Origin: Scatophagus argus
Taxonomy: Eukaryota; Chordata; Actinopteri; Scatophagidae
Direction of reading: 5' to 3'
Assembly: GCF_020382885.2 (NCBI RefSeq)
Contig: NC_058513.1
Location: forward strand, 8,589,774 to 8,653,773
DNA: 64,000 nucleotides
Part shown: positions 1 to 10,764 of the stretch, in pieces
Position numbering within the stretch: the first letter of the stretch is position 1
Layout: the number at the start of each line of letters is the position of its first letter
Notes under the pieces: generated by a model
What the model saw: only the letters and a program-made list of their open reading frames with translations
Told to the model about the DNA's origin: nothing
The model's database searches: none
Made by a program: the position numbers and the translations under genes

Positions 1-843
1 GAAGTGTTCAACCTGAAGCAGGGCTACTACGAAATTGCCAGCCTCTGCACCTTCATGAATCTTTTCCAGCAGGTCAACATGTATAGCAGCATCTTCTTCT
101 TAACCTGGATGAGCTTTGACCGGTTTGTAGCACTGACTGGCTTCATGGGTCGCAGCATGCCACGCGCACGCCTCAGCTGCTGCCTTATATGGACGTCTTC
201 GTCTTTGCTGACCATGCTTCCTTTTGCTATAGCTCAAAGTCAGCACGCTGGTGAACTCCATTTCTGTTTCGCTAACGTGACCCAGATTCAGTGGCTGGAG
301 GTGATGCTGGGTTTCTTGCTGCCTTTCTGCATCTTGGGTGTGTGCTACTGGAGGATAGCACAGGTGCTCCAGCAGAGCCAGAGGCAGCAAGGAGGCCCGC
401 ATCAGAGGCCTCGCAGACAGAAAGCCCTGCGGATGATTTCAGCAGCTGTGTGCATCTTCTTCCTCTGCTGGCTCCCAGAAAATGTGTTTGTAAGTGTTCA
501 CCTTCTAAGAGGTGACACAGACGGTGGCACTCTGTGGGAGGACTACCCCCTGACAGGTCATGTGGTCAGGCTGGCTGCATTTTCCAACAGCTGCCTGAAC
601 CCACTCATCTATGGTTTCCTTGGGGAGACCTTTCAGGATAAACTGAGGATTTTTCTCCAGCAGAGAAGCAGATGGACCAAGCTGTACAGGTCAACCTCCA
701 GAAAACCTATCTACGTATCAGCTGCAAGCACCAGCATACATGAAACACACGATAGACCAAGCCAGTCCACAAATTTAAGCTCAAACATCCCTCCACAAAC
801 TGTTTTACTCCCCTCAAATAAATACAGTGGGTCACACAGATAA
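1..843 (+). CDS. gper1: G protein-coupled estrogen receptor 1, 5'-truncated by window edge
   Basis: Seven-transmembrane rhodopsin-family receptor for estrogen-triggered rapid signalling. The open frame enters at base 1 ([11 protein letters not shown]) and gives 280 residues to the TAA at 841-843, covering extracellular loop 1/TM3 to the C-terminal tail. The N-terminus and TM1-2 are outside the window. Visible marks are the TM3 cysteine (SLCTF), the DRY-equivalent SFDRFVAL, the loop-2 cysteine (HFCFANVTQ), RRQKALRMI before TM6, CWLPENVF in TM6, and [10 protein letters not shown] as the NPxxY motif and start of helix 8. These match mammalian GPER1 closely, more so than chemokine or angiotensin receptors. 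There is no intron in the part seen. The GTG at 4 is not a start; the true ATG lies to the left. The gene is antisense to, and apparently inside an intron of, the C7orf50-like gene, as GPER1 is in human. Confidence 0.95.
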   Translation, partial: EVFNLKQGYYEIASLCTFMNLFQQVNMYSSIFFLTWMSFDRFVALTGFMGRSMPRARLSCCLIWTSSSLLTMLPFAIAQSQHAGELHFCFANVTQIQWLEVMLGFLLPFCILGVCYWRIAQVLQQSQRQQGGPHQRPRRQKALRMISAAVCIFFLCWLPENVFVSVHLLRGDTDGGTLWEDYPLTGHVVRLAAFSNSCLNPLIYGFLGETFQDKLRIFLQQRSRWTKLYRSTSRKPIYVSAASTSIHETHDRPSQSTNLSSNIPPQTVLLPSNKYSGSHR

Positions 844-947
844 TAGATAGCAACATGTCTGTGCTATGAGCGTAAAGACGGTTATTATTAATAACAATTC
901 AAATGTTGTGGAAGCTTTTCTGAATACATTAATTGCAACATTCTTAC

Positions 948-1278
948 CTCAATTGGCTTTGCCTTCTGCAGTTGATCTGTCATTTGTTTCTTTTTTCGTT
1001 TCTTTTCCTGTTTTTTATCATCTGTTGTGATCTGTACAGGAGCCTCCTGAATTGAATAAAAATTTTATATTATTATTATTATTATTTTGGTATTTTCAGG
1101 TGGCGTAATCTAAAACAGTACAAAGAACTGTGCTACTTACCTCCACTTCCATCTTTTTCCTTTTCTTTTGTATTTTAGTGTCCATCATTTCTTCCATATT
1201 AAAGTCACTGCCAACTGAATTCAACTTCTTCCTTTTAGGTGTATTTTTGTCTGATTTAAAAGATTTGTCTTTGGCCAT
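948..1278 (-). CDS. C7orf50-like lysine-rich protein, first two coding exons (partial)
   Basis: Two in-frame coding exons on the minus strand. Exon 1 is 1278-1141: ATG, then MAKDKSFKSDKN, 46 codons, donor gtaagt. Exon 2 is 1046-948: 33 codons starting EAPVQITTDDKK with a KKQEKKRKKK tract, acceptor ttcag, donor gtaag. Both junctions are phase 0. A MAK start followed by lysine-rich, probably nucleolar-type sequence resembles human C7orf50, whose introns contain GPER1. The same nesting here is the main support for the name. An upstream non-coding exon probably ends at about 1712 (CTGGCCAA then gtaagt). The remaining exons must lie left of the window, beyond gper1. The function of the family is poorly known. 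The identity rests on context plus weak similarity. Confidence 0.6.
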
Positions 1279-2399
1279 GGCTTAGTTTGCTCCTACAAAC
1301 AAAAACACAAACATATTCTTAAAAGACAGAAACGCAGACATACTGTATACTGTATTAAATGGAAAGACAATCCGAGATGGAAGGGGATGCACGCATTTTT
1401 CTTTAGCCGTATTAAACATTTCACGACACTAATACAGACAAACATAATGACTATACTGGACAACGCGTTTAATGGCATGGAAATTTCTTTATTCCCAACT
1501 TTAGCCTACTATTGCCGACAGCCTGGTGTCCTTATGACATAAGAACACGCAAACTAATATGCTTCGTTTCACTGGAAAAATGTAAAGTTTTTCATAGGAC
1601 AAAATAAGAACACTGGGCACCAAGACTTCTACGGCCGTCGCATAAAAATACAATAAACACAGAAACTCATTCACTCGTGAACCAAACCGTTCTTATATAA
1701 AAACATACTTACTTGGCCAGCACAAAACGTGTTAACCTGTGGAAGGCACACAAGAAGCATGGAAATTCAACCAGGAAGTGATATAGCTAAAGCAAAGCGT
1801 GATTGGACGAAATCTTTCTTTGTTCTGTGATTGGTCGACAGGGTGGCCGCTTCAAAAACCCTTGCAGTACTAAAAACGGGTGATAATGTAAAGCAGATTC
1901 GACTAATGACTGAAATTTCATCCAATACAAAATACCATTGAGATTCATTAAGTTGAGTTATTATTTTTTTTTTTTACCTTTTACCAGTTAGTTAGCAGTT
2001 GACAAAACATTTCATATAGCAGGTAGGCCAAAATGGGAATTTTTACTAAGGTTTCCGTGGCAGCTGGGTTTAGGTAAGGTTGTTATATGCATATATAGGC
2101 TATTCTGGTAAATACGTTGAAACGTTTTTTCAATCCCAACACTATATTAATAGTGGTAAACAGTATAAGACGATAATAACGATATGTTCGATGAGGATTA
2201 GTGAGACGAACTCTGTCCAGTGATTTCGGAATTTCCCTTGCGTTTTAGTGGAACGGCTAAACCAGCGTTCAACGGCGACTCCGGAAAGAATTCAGTGTTG
2301 CACAACGTTGAGTTACATGACCTAACCAAGGTGCATTTGATAACAAAACCTTCGGTTTCTTTGACCTGAAGTCGGGTATCCTAAGATGATCAGTTGACC
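1279..2399. promoter_or_regulatory. Divergent promoter region between C7orf50-like gene and uqcc4
   Basis: About 1.1 kb separates the minus-strand ATG at 1278 from the plus-strand ATG at 2400. It contains the intron and the inferred 5' non-coding exon of the C7orf50-like gene (donor on the minus strand near 1711, exon extending to roughly 1780). CCAAT-type sequences (attgg) occur at about 1800-1835. No TATA box stands out. The arrangement suggests two head-to-head promoters, but transcription start sites are not determinable from sequence alone. Confidence 0.4.
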
Positions 2400-3571
2400 A
2401 TGATGTCGACAACAGCAGGACGAATTTTCGGTGGACTGACGCGCGCTTTTTCCGGTCGAGTGATATTTAATCTGAACACCACTTCGACCGTAAGGTGAGT
2501 GTCTTGGTAAGCTACTCCAAATCACGCTACCTCAGGGTGTCTCGTGACTCAGTGAGAAGGTTTATACTTACTATGATTGTTACAACAAATTCTATAACCT
2601 TCAGATTTTGTCAGCTAATATGAAATTTAAGATGTGTTGTGTCTGTGAATATTTGTTACTTATAGTTTTAAAAGCTGTGACCGTATTTGCATAAATGGTA
2701 CTTCTGAAGAAGTTAGATAGAGCCACACTTTTCAATAGTTATCAACCAAAATATCTGATCCCATAGATACAGTTAAGTTGATATGTTGTTATGGAAGGTT
2801 CTGTCTGCGGAGTGTTATCAGACAGTGCAGTAGGACCTGATATTGTTATCAGATCGCACATTTTGGAGTTGGTTCTACTGACATTGACCCAATGATTTTG
2901 TTTGTACTTAAGACAGTACAGTACATGACATCTTGAGTTATGCCTGCTTCCAAGGCTTACATTTATGACTTGTAATGTAGGTCTACCTATGTCTCTGTCC
3001 ATTAGAGCAAATGCAGGTTTGCCATGGCATCATCACTGTCTGGTATATGAAAGCTAAAAAGATTAAAGATAATATATTGTGTGATTTGTGCAAGCACACA
3101 TGAAAATTTTCGTTCATAGTTATTAAGTGTGCACAGATGTACAAGTACAACTCAGTAAAGTGTGGAAAGCTACTTTCCACACTTTACTGAGGCAGTGTCT
3201 TAACTAATGATTAAATGATGAAATAAACTTATCCTTCTCTCAGCAGACTGAACGGTGTGCGGTCTCTTGCTCTGACCTCTCAGAGGACAGCAAAGTCCAC
3301 AGATGACAATGAAGAGATAAACCCTGAGCCCATCAAGTTCTCCACCAGTAAAGCCAGTCACAGATCCTGGAAAGTTCAACAGTCCTTGGGGAGCCAAGAA
3401 CAGCGACCATGGTGGAAAGTCCTCCCCATCAGCCTATTAACCATCAGCTTCCTTCTGTGGTGTGTACTGAGAGAAGAGACTGACATCGATGCAAAGCTGG
3501 AACAGCATCTGTTTACCCATTTACCAGGCTTCCTTCAAGATGAAGAGGAGGGGGAAAATAAACCAAGCTAA
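2400..3571 (+). CDS. uqcc4: Ubiquinol-cytochrome c reductase assembly factor 4 (CCSMST1/C16orf91)
   Basis: Mitochondrial inner-membrane assembly factor for respiratory complex III. Exon 1 is 2400-2494 (MMSTTAGRIFGGLTRAFSGR, an Arg/Ser-rich presequence-like N-terminus without acidic residues), donor gtgagt. Exon 2 is 3247-3571, or from 3244 if the first AG of cagcag is used. The total is 139 or 140 residues. Family marks are the block IKFSTSKASHRSW, then QRPWWKVLP, a hydrophobic membrane segment ISLLTISFLLWCVL and REETDIDAKL, matching human UQCC4 (IEFSSSKA, QRPWWKVLP, WCYLREE). Two adjacent ATGs open the frame; the first is taken. An acidic C-terminus (DEEEGENKPS) ends at TAA. A 19-bp-arm hairpin lies in the intron just upstream of exon 2. 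Confidence 0.92.
3151..3191. repeat. Perfect 19-bp inverted repeat (3-nt spacer)
   Basis: Left arm ctcagtaaagtgtggaaag (3151-3169), spacer cta, right arm exactly reverse-complementary (3173-3191). It lies in the single intron of uqcc4, about 52 bp before the exon 2 acceptor. The transcript could form a 19-bp stem with a minimal loop. Origin unknown: it could be a very small inverted-repeat element or a local inverted duplication. Confidence 0.85.
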
Positions 3572-4241
3572 CAAATGTGGGACTCTGGATGTTTGTATTT
3601 TAGGCTGTATTTATTGTCAAGTGTCGCTCTAGTATTTTTGACTGTGATACTGAGTTATTGCTTATCACTGAAAGTGTAGCAGTGAGCCCATCTAATGCTA
3701 TGGAAACTCAAAATTCTTTTTTCCCCTAAAGAAAATGTTATGCACCATACATTGGTTGAGCATATGTGGATTAAAATGCCTTTATTTGTACTTGGGTATG
3801 GTATGCCTGTCTATAAGTGTCCTTAATTACATATTACTCTGTGTCTCAGAAATACTTAGATCAAAATGATTTACCTGTTGCACATGTATTTTCAAGCTAG
3901 TGGGACTTCAGTTCTGTGAACTGAAAGCAGGTAACCTGCTGCCAGAGATGTCAGTCTGCTCTTGCATTACAAATTAGGTTATACAAGTTAGGATATTTCC
4001 AGAAAATTAAGGGACTATTGAGTAATGATGCTCTGAAACTGTATATTTAGCCTTAGTTACCAAGTGTACAAGATCCAGTGTTTTCGGTTGAACTGACCAT
4101 GACTCCTCGTGTTGCAGTTTTAACCACTTTTTAAATTTATGTTCTTAGACACACAGTACAAACACTGATCGACCCCCCCACACACAAAAAAGAGAGTAAG
4201 AAAAAAAAAACAAAAAAACAAGAATCTGAGGTAGCAGAAAG
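3572..4241. other. Convergent 3' region between uqcc4 and H3.3
   Basis: The 3' UTR of uqcc4 (an ATTAAA-type signal at about 3770) faces the 3' end of the minus-strand histone gene. AT-rich with no coding evidence. A purine-rich/poly-A stretch occupies 4190-4220. Confidence 0.5.
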
Positions 4242-4247
4242 TTTATT
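4242..4247 (-). terminator. Poly(A) signal AATAAA of the H3.3 gene
   Basis: The reverse complement of tttatt gives AATAAA about 310 bp past the H3.3 stop codon. H3.3 mRNAs are polyadenylated, unlike replication-dependent histone mRNAs, and no histone stem-loop is seen near the stop. Confidence 0.55.
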
Positions 4248-4556
4248 TACAGCACAACAAGAAATCCTATGACATGCACACACAGGATTGAAAGGTACAG
4301 ATTCTAAAATTGAGTTGCAGACCTGAGAAAGGCAGTGGAATATTGTTTTTAGCATTTACACAGATTAAGTTCTACTCTACAATGAACAGGACAGTGTTGA
4401 GAGGAAAGAGTGAAATGACAAATGAAGTACAAAAAAACATGCCCAAAACTACAAATGACAAATTAGGTGGCACACATGCTGGTAATAGTTCAAGATTTAC
4501 AAAATAAACCCCAATCAATCCCACCCACCCCCACTAAAAAGGTAAAATCCAGTCGT

Positions 4557-5183
<627 letters not shown>

Positions 5184-5972
5184 TTACCTGCGGGTCTTTA
5201 AAAAAAATAAAATCAAAAAAGTTAAACGACAATTTCAATTCCCTTAAAAGCTGCCCTCGTTATTATACTTAAATAGACCGCTTTACCGCCTCAGTGACAT
5301 ATACCCTATAGCCGCGGTGTCATTATCAGTCAGTTATGACCCTCGTACTAAAAGAATAAAGCAAAACATAATTTCCAAATACATTTTTCACAACAAACCT
5401 TTCTATCAGCACAGACAAAGCGAGGGTTACATTGACAAAAGTCTCCATTTGACTGCGCAACACTTCATGATCACACAGAAGATACAGCGTCTGTCGACAC
5501 ACCGATGGCTTTAATTTATAAACAAGCCTGTTTTAAGCCCCGCCACCATTAAGCTACAGGGGAAACACACGTTTCTTTGCTGTCGTTAGCAAGCAAATTT
5601 AAAGCTAGCATGGACGGTTGCAAAATGGCGCCAGGTAGCCACCACAGTGGTTTACATCAACATTACGACATCAATGCCATTTAAGCCGTTTCGATAAATA
5701 ACCATACACGTGAATTAAACCTCGACAGTACGTTTAATGTAATATCGCGGGGTTCTTGGAGAGAAAACTTTGTACGGAAGAGCTCAAACGTAGCTAACAT
5801 TTAGCCAATTGCTACAGCGCGCCGTTTCGTTGTCAAATAGCTAACACAGGACACCAGTCAAAGCGAATTTAACCTTATTAACGACCTGGGAATCAAAGTA
5901 CATCAAATACTTGATGACTATAAATACCGAACACGGAAACCACAACACCGCTTAGTAACACTCTAACGTTAC

Positions 5973-6112
5973 CTTTGTGTTTATTTTCCGGGAAGACGAC
6001 GTCCTCTTCTTGCGTGTCGGTTGACTATATCACCCGAGGGCACAGAAGGTGGTATTTATAGCTTGAGCGGAGTGGCTCTCCAAGTCCCGCCTCTGAAATG
6101 ACAGGATTGGTT
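5973..6112 (-). promoter_or_regulatory. H3.3 promoter and 5' non-coding exon
   Basis: Reading the minus strand: a CCAAT box (AACCAATCC, about 6110-6102), then TATAAATA at 6060-6053, then a likely start site about 25-30 nt downstream (near 6028). A leader exon ends at 5973 with a GT donor (AAAG then gtaacg). The 5' intron runs from 5972 to 5188. It carries no coding evidence. Confidence 0.6.
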
Positions 6113-7565
6113 AAAACTCAATCCCTGATGGAATGTGATTAGCAGGGGAGGAAAAAAAGGCGGTCGCTGCATCTGGATTTGAAATACAATGGGACAAGAA
6201 GTTTCATCTTTTAAATTGAGATATCGACATGTTTATTGCATTCGTTCATTAACCTGAAACTGTCTCTTACTAGTCTGCACAGTGTTCGCATTAACTTTTG
6301 GTTTTAAAGCTGTATCAAATTATCTCTTAAAATATGATGCCCACCAATGAAATATCATTCATTAAATGGGACGAAATGGAACAAATGACCCATTGAACAA
6401 TGGAAAGCACTGAAATCTTAAATAATGGATCGGAGAATACTTGGTAAGTCAGTGCAAAGTGATGGTAGATGGGGAATACTTTACAGCACATGGGCTATTC
6501 TGATTAATGTCTGCATTCACAGGCCAGTTGTATTGAGAGTCCATAAAATTATATTTGGGTTCAATCTGCACCCCTGCCAAAGAGTATAAATTAAGTATAG
6601 CGTTGTTCATACCATAATACTGTATACACCACCTATATACACAGGCAATGTACCAATAAAACAAGGGTATCTCTGTAGGTCTCTGACAAACGGTTAGGGA
6701 AAACCATCACCACAAGTCATTGAGTTAGTACAGAGTACCACAAACAAATTCTGCATCACGCATTTGCTGATAGAGCCTGTTAATTTTATGCATTGACAGT
6801 GTTCCTATTGGCACAGAAAGCGTTGAGGAAACAACTCTGACAGGGCAGAGTTAGGCACCAGGCAACAGGACACAAACTGCCTGACCCTTTGTGTCCATGT
6901 TGAAAAAGGAGGGCTCAGCTGGGAGCTGATACAGAGGGCACACAGCCCCCAACAACCTGATGACAAAATCAGCTTGTTTCATTGTCTGTGAAATGAACCT
7001 TTCCTGTTACTCCCAAGTCAGCTTTATTAGCAACGTTTATAGTCTTTATTTACAGTGTTTACTATTCTACTCTTTTTTTATTTTCCCTTTCATTTTTTTT
7101 GTTTGTCTTATTTCTCCCCTATAAATTTTGTTGCTGTTTTTAAAGGCTGTCATTTATTTTATTTATCTATGAGGAATATCAAATCGATCTGTGATTACTG
7201 CGTATTTTTATTTATTTATTTTTTTGTTTGTTTGTTTGTCCTGACTAAAAGTAGTTTTTCAATAATATAAAAATGTACAAGTCATACGAGTGTGAATTCA
7301 CTCAGTCGACCATGTAGGTCACGAGAGCGGAACGACACGCGTTGGGGAAATATTACAAGACGGGCCTATTCTCACGTGACACCAGTGGTAAGTTTCTGAA
7401 CATAACATGTCTTCATGGAAACCAAGAAACTGCTAGTATTTTTGGAATTAATATCGACTAAAACGTGGCCCATGGACTATGTGTGTATCCCTGCATCATC
7501 GAGTTAAATAGTTCAGTCTAACTGGCGCTTTTTGCTTGAAATCCTGCCGCACGGGGAGAATCAGC
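6113..7565. other. Intergenic region, H3.3 to C8orf33-like gene
   Basis: Head-to-head spacer. The 6120-7290 part is AT-rich with no gene evidence. Near 7370 there is a CACGTGAC E-box (tctcacgtgacac), followed at 7388/7389 by a strong donor-like ccagtg/gtaagt. That suggests a non-coding first exon of the C8orf33-like gene before the coding start at 7566. Confidence 0.4.
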
Positions 7566-9372
7566 ATGACCGAGCGAAGGCTGCTGTTTCTAGGTACCTT
7601 ATGTTTTCATTTCAGGCCTTATGCAACATAAGCAAAATGTGTTTCATGCGAGCCTTGCTGCATGCACGAGTGTGGTGTATTATAGGCCGCATTTAGGAAA
7701 TTTATTTGTTTGGATTTTATATTGTAAGATTGAGAGCGCAGTTCGTCTTTATCTCCCAGTTTGATTTAAATCAAATTAACTCGATTCTTACAAGAGAGCT
7801 TGAATGTTTTAATTGACGTTAGGCTCTGTTATACATTTATCTGTGTCTGCTTTTATACATTATTGCAATGCAACACAGTGAGTAATCTGTTTTAATATTT
7901 GTGTGTGTGTGTTTTGTATGTTCATTCGACAGATATTGAACCCAAGTCAAACAGCTCCGCTCCTGTCGACGGCAGAGCTGACAAGCCCCTCTGGGTTCCC
8001 AGCGACAACACTTTCAGGTTTAATTTCCTCCCTGACAACTCACAAGGATTTCAAGAAGAAACATCTGCATCTCCATCATCAGACAGGACCGAACCAGCAA
8101 GGAGCAAGATTACCTTTACAGGACAGGGCTCTGCTTTTGCTTTCAACTTTCAGATTCCTCCTGCTGCACCTGTAGAGCACATGGAGACGACAGAGACCCC
8201 AGACACCTCTACTCCAGGCAGCCAACAAGGCACCCAAGGCGAAAAGCCTTCCCTGCTGCAAAATGTTAGCTCTCCACCTGAATCGTTGGTGCAGTCAAAA
8301 GCAAAGAAGAAGAAGAAGAAGAAATCTGTGGTGGAAAAACCCTCAGATAGCACGGAGCCACAACAGAAGCCAAGTTCAGCTGAGGGGAGTCAAGAAGGCG
8401 AGGACACGGAGCTGGTCAGTATTAGAAGCATTCTTCCAAAGTAATCACAGCGGGTTTCAGTTCAGTTCCAGTTAGCTGATCTGATGTCTGAATGTCTTTC
8501 AGAGTGCAGAAGAGCAGCTGAACAGACAGCTGGACTGGTGCATTGAGCAGCTGGAGTTGGGAATGAGGTCTCAGAAGGGCACACCGAAACAGAGTATGAT
8601 GATTACCTCAGACGTCATCTGTTTGCACTTGGCGCTAAAATGATTGTTGGCTCGTCTGCTCAGAGGTTTAATGTTGTAAATATAGGCTCAAATATAAAAT
8701 ACATTTGTGATATGATTACTCTGACCATGTTCTGAGGTGCACAAATGCACCAAAAGACTGAATATTTTTTTCCTTTGCAGAGGAGGAAGCCTCGCGTGCC
8801 CTGAAGACTTTACGAAGCTCCAAAGCTCCTCTGGCCAAGAAGAGGCAGGTGATGAGAGCTATGACTGGAGATTACAGGAAAAAAATGGAAGAAGAGAAGA
8901 CAAAGCAATACAAACTTATTCAGAATGGTGAGTCGATTGTAGCTGTAAGGGTTGACCAATTAATCGCTTTGGCTGATGTTGTGGTATCAGTCAAAAAAAC
9001 AGCTAACAGCTTTATTTCTCCCTTCAAACTATTGTTATTATGTTGACCTCAAGTAGAGTGTACAGTAAAAGTTTCTCACATGTAAAAAGATCCATGTTGT
9101 GAAATTTTACATGTGGTTGAAGTGCCGTTAATTGACAGATTTCTCTGATCCCATCAGAAATTGCATCAGCTAAGGTCAAAGTTGCATCAGAGTCTCCAAA
9201 AAAGTGTGTTTTCCACCGGAGAGCTGGGGTTAAAAGCCAGACATCAGCCACACAGGAGAAACTGCAACAAGCTGAAGGCCAGCAGACAGACCAGATATCA
9301 CAGACTCAAGAGGAGGCATCAGCGTTTGTCTTTACTCCATCCAAGGAGGAGTTTCGATTCAATTTTCTCTGA
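7566..9372 (+). CDS. UPF0488 protein, C8orf33 homologue
   Basis: Uncharacterised vertebrate family with no known biochemical role. Five coding exons keep one frame: 7566-7593, 7933-8414, 8503-8593, 8781-8927 and 9158-9372, giving 320 residues (human about 229, so the N-terminal half is longer). The start MTERRLLFL is chosen because its exon joins in frame to DIEPKSNSS. Conserved marks are a lysine run (SKAKKKKKKKS), QLNRQLDWCIEQLELGMRSQ, GTPKQKEEASRALKTLRSS, APLAKKRQVMRAMTGDYRKK and the C-terminal EEFRFNFL, which parallels EEFRFNFF in human C8orf33. The FxFNF motif occurs three times: residues 37-41, 78-82 and 315-319. Nuclear or nucleolar location is plausible from the lysine run (inference). 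Confidence 0.85.
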
Positions 9373-9542
9373 TTTATACTCTGAAGACACCTCTCTGCGT
9401 GCTGGACATTCTTTGAGATAGAAACAACAAAAAACCCCTGAAACGAGGGGCTCCACTGGAGATGATGGGAGAAAAATGTCACTTACAATCACAATGCGAA
9501 TATTAAAACATTGAAAGTCATTATTTGTAACATATTTCGAAA

Positions 9543-9548
9543 AATAAA
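9543..9548 (+). terminator. Poly(A) signal AATAAA, C8orf33-like gene
   Basis: AATAAA about 170 bp after the stop codon, in an A-rich context followed by a GT/T-rich stretch. Confidence 0.6.
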
Positions 9549-10764
9549 AAGTTTTGTTTTCATTGTATTTTTAATCTGAGTGTGGAAATGTGCAACCAAC
9601 CAGTTAAAAGTAAAGCATCATTTGTGATAGTTTTACAGAAGGCCTGTCCAATACTTAAACATTAAAGGTTGCATGTCAGATATAGTCTGCTTAAAGTTAA
9701 TTATGCTTTTACACCTGTCATATTTCTAAACGTGAGGTTAATAAGGGGCAGTCTGGTACTACTACACTGAGGCATAATATGTAGCAACTGCTAAATTTCA
9801 TTTTCTCCAACCCAAAATGTCAGTATGTGATGACCTGGGAACGAGACTCAACAATCGACTATCGCAAACACAGCAAAATAATAATAAAATACAGGCAAAG
9901 GACGTGTGTTTGATGATAAGTGTGATGTGTGAGAGGATTTTTTTATGAGCATACACGGCTTTTATGGACGTTTCTGCATATTATGCTTTTAAAGATTTTT
10001 AAAAGCCATGAAGAGGTGAAAAAGTTAAGTATTTTAAATACCAATATATGTTCAAAAAGCTCAAATCAATAATAACATAAACTGTGTGACTTTTTTTCCT
10101 TCCTTGACACCAAGGTTCGGAAACAAACAACTAAAATATTTTTTTACCGGGTGACAGAATAAGTTTAAAATGTGATTGGCCAGTAGATATGTTTTAGCTG
10201 TGGAAAAGGTTAGGCAGGAAAGGGCGGAACATGGTTCAACTCGAGCACAAATGAGTGTGACACACAAAACAAAAAAAGTTTCATACGCTGAGAAGACGCT
10301 AACGTTGCCTTTTGACTGTAAGTATTTAACTTTTGACATTCGGCTACATTGTAATATATTAGTTCGTTTAGGTTGTTGCCTTACAGTTTGAAGATTTCAT
10401 ATCATTAATAGTTAGTTTGGTTTCTGTATCGTGAGGAAAAGTTTCTAATGGGCTTTTTCGCCAAGCTAGCGTTCAGCTAGCCAAAAGAGCCAAGTTGAGA
10501 GTTACAGCAAGTAAAGATATAAATCCGCCGGAGCCTTAAGTAACTGTAGGTCAGAAGTTGGAATAGTTAGGCTTTATTTGAATGTTTATCTCAAGCTAAA
10601 TGCCACAACTCTAACCACTCTCGCTTTCTGAGATTCAGATAACGTGCCTTTAAAATCAGAATTCAAGGTTTGGGCATCATTTCGACTTTGGTTCACGGTC
10701 GGTGCTCAGTCTCGGGGCCTCCTCTGTTTTCAGGTGTGTGGAGGGGCGAGTGAAGAGGCAGAAA
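9549..10764 (+). promoter_or_regulatory. Intergenic spacer, anks3 promoter and 5' UTR
   Basis: 9550-10150 is AT-rich with nothing recognisable. A CCAAT-type element (gattggcc) lies near 10172. A likely non-coding exon ends at 10317 (tttgact then gtaagt). A second 5' UTR segment begins at 10734 after a gttttcag acceptor and leads to the ATG at 10765. Confidence 0.45.

Noticed and set aside
7055-7270. 71-codon Phe-rich plus-strand frame
   Set aside because: Arises from T-rich intergenic DNA. No initiation or splice evidence.
7760-7775. 16-bp palindrome tttgatttaaatcaaa
   Set aside because: Short AT-rich palindromes are expected by chance in this composition.
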